Shown here piece after piece: positions 63,776 through 64,000 of a DNA stretch of 64,000 nucleotides (within the stretch, counting starts at the first letter, position 1; every line of letters starts with the position of its first letter). The position numbers and the translations under genes are program-made. The notes beneath the pieces were generated by a model. The model ran no database searches. It saw only the letters and a program-made list of their open reading frames with translations, and was not told the DNA's origin. Origin of the DNA: Methylobacteriaceae bacterium (GTDB taxonomy: Bacteria > Pseudomonadota > Alphaproteobacteria > Rhizobiales > Beijerinckiaceae); the NCBI GenBank assembly GCA_020638135.1, contig JACKJE010000013.1, positions 39,976 through 103,975 of the forward strand, given 5' to 3'.

Positions 63776-64000
63776 CTACTCCTTCACAGCGCCCGTCATC
63801 GCCGACACGTAATATTCCACGAAGAAGGAATAGAGGATCACCAGCGGCAGCGAGCCGACCAGCGCGCCGGCCATCAGCGAGCCCCAGCGGTAGATGTCGC
63901 CGTCGACGAATTCGTTGACGATGGCGACGGGCACCGTCTTGTTCTGCACCGAGGTGATGAAGGTCAGCGCGTAGATGAACTCGTTCCAGCACAGCGTGAG
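63776..64000 (-). CDS. Carbohydrate ABC transporter permease, C-terminal part
   Basis: The last 74 codons of a MalG/UgpE-type permease run off the right edge. The sequence LTLCWNEFIYALTFITSVQN, then VAIVNEFVDGD, YRWGSLMAGALVGSLPLVIL and the end FFVEYYVSAMTGAVKE are typical of the last two membrane helices of sugar importers. The start and the rest of the operon are outside the window. Confidence 0.88.
   Translation of the reverse strand, partial: LTLCWNEFIYALTFITSVQNKTVPVAIVNEFVDGDIYRWGSLMAGALVGSLPLVILYSFFVEYYVSAMTGAVKE

Overview
The window is a GC-rich chromosomal segment from an alphaproteobacterium, most likely of the Hyphomicrobiales (Rhizobiales), perhaps near the Beijerinckiaceae or Methylocystaceae. 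This rests on gene content and protein style: an MbfA-type ferritin/VIT fusion, homospermidine synthase with a class III ornithine decarboxylase, an RpoH-type sigma factor, a non-flagellar MotA/OmpA pair, a fused indolepyruvate:ferredoxin oxidoreductase, and palindromic repeats in intergenic gaps. No rRNA, tRNA, phage, IS or CRISPR was recognised.

Layout. 1-9.7 kb: Tim44-like C-terminus, a phosphoesterase, an iron block (MbfA exporter on the minus strand; periplasmic cupredoxin plus FTR1 permease on the plus strand), NUDIX, MFS, GNAT, alpha/beta hydrolase, TPR protein and rpmJ. 9.8-17.4 kb: an MsbA-like ABC exporter, then a probable copper/envelope-stress locus. There, an SHOCT protein, an OmpR-type regulator, its histidine kinase and a coupled small protein run leftward, and a Gly/Met-rich secreted protein and a multicopper oxidase run rightward. 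Two 10-bp-spaced direct repeats in the shared intergenic region look like the regulator's operators. 17.5-32.8 kb: GNAT/OmpA/MotA operon, inositol monophosphatase, membrane-anchored TAXI protein, M29 aminopeptidase, flavoprotein, Baeyer-Villiger-type monooxygenase, RluD-like synthase, rpoH, a proline-rich membrane protein and purA. 32.9-43.6 kb: a shattered unidentified gene, then a circularly permuted ATP-grasp / alpha-E / transglutaminase-like / gamma-glutamyltransferase run, and indolepyruvate:ferredoxin oxidoreductase. 43.7-48.3 kb: DUF1007 plus NicO nickel/cobalt transporter facing a cobalt-type nitrile hydratase operon, then ferredoxin-NADP reductase. 48.4-58.6 kb: membrane protein, SDR, corA, homospermidine synthase, aldehyde dehydrogenase, GNAT, ornithine decarboxylase and opgG. 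58.6-64 kb: GNAT, creatininase-like amidohydrolase, NMT1-type ABC importer, EamA exporter and the end of a sugar ABC permease.

A striking property is sequence quality. Nearly all of the window has clean, long reading frames, but several stretches (one site near 31.77 kb; 32.9-35.0, 46.7-47.0, 47.6-48.0 and 49.7-57.8 kb) are full of single-base frameshifts. In these, conserved protein motifs continue in a neighbouring frame. The affected genes include purA, nthA, fpr, corA, hss, the aldehyde dehydrogenase, odc and opgG. Most look like good genes read through indel errors rather than decayed pseudogenes; the coordinates given for them are for the reconstructed genes.

The most interesting leads are the predicted two-component operators, the ATP-grasp/alpha-E/transglutaminase/GGT locus whose transglutaminase has Arg in place of the catalytic His, the cobalt-type nitrile hydratase with a His/Asp-rich tail beside a NicO transporter, palindromic repeats translated as the N-termini of two transporters, and a MerR-style promoter in front of fpr.
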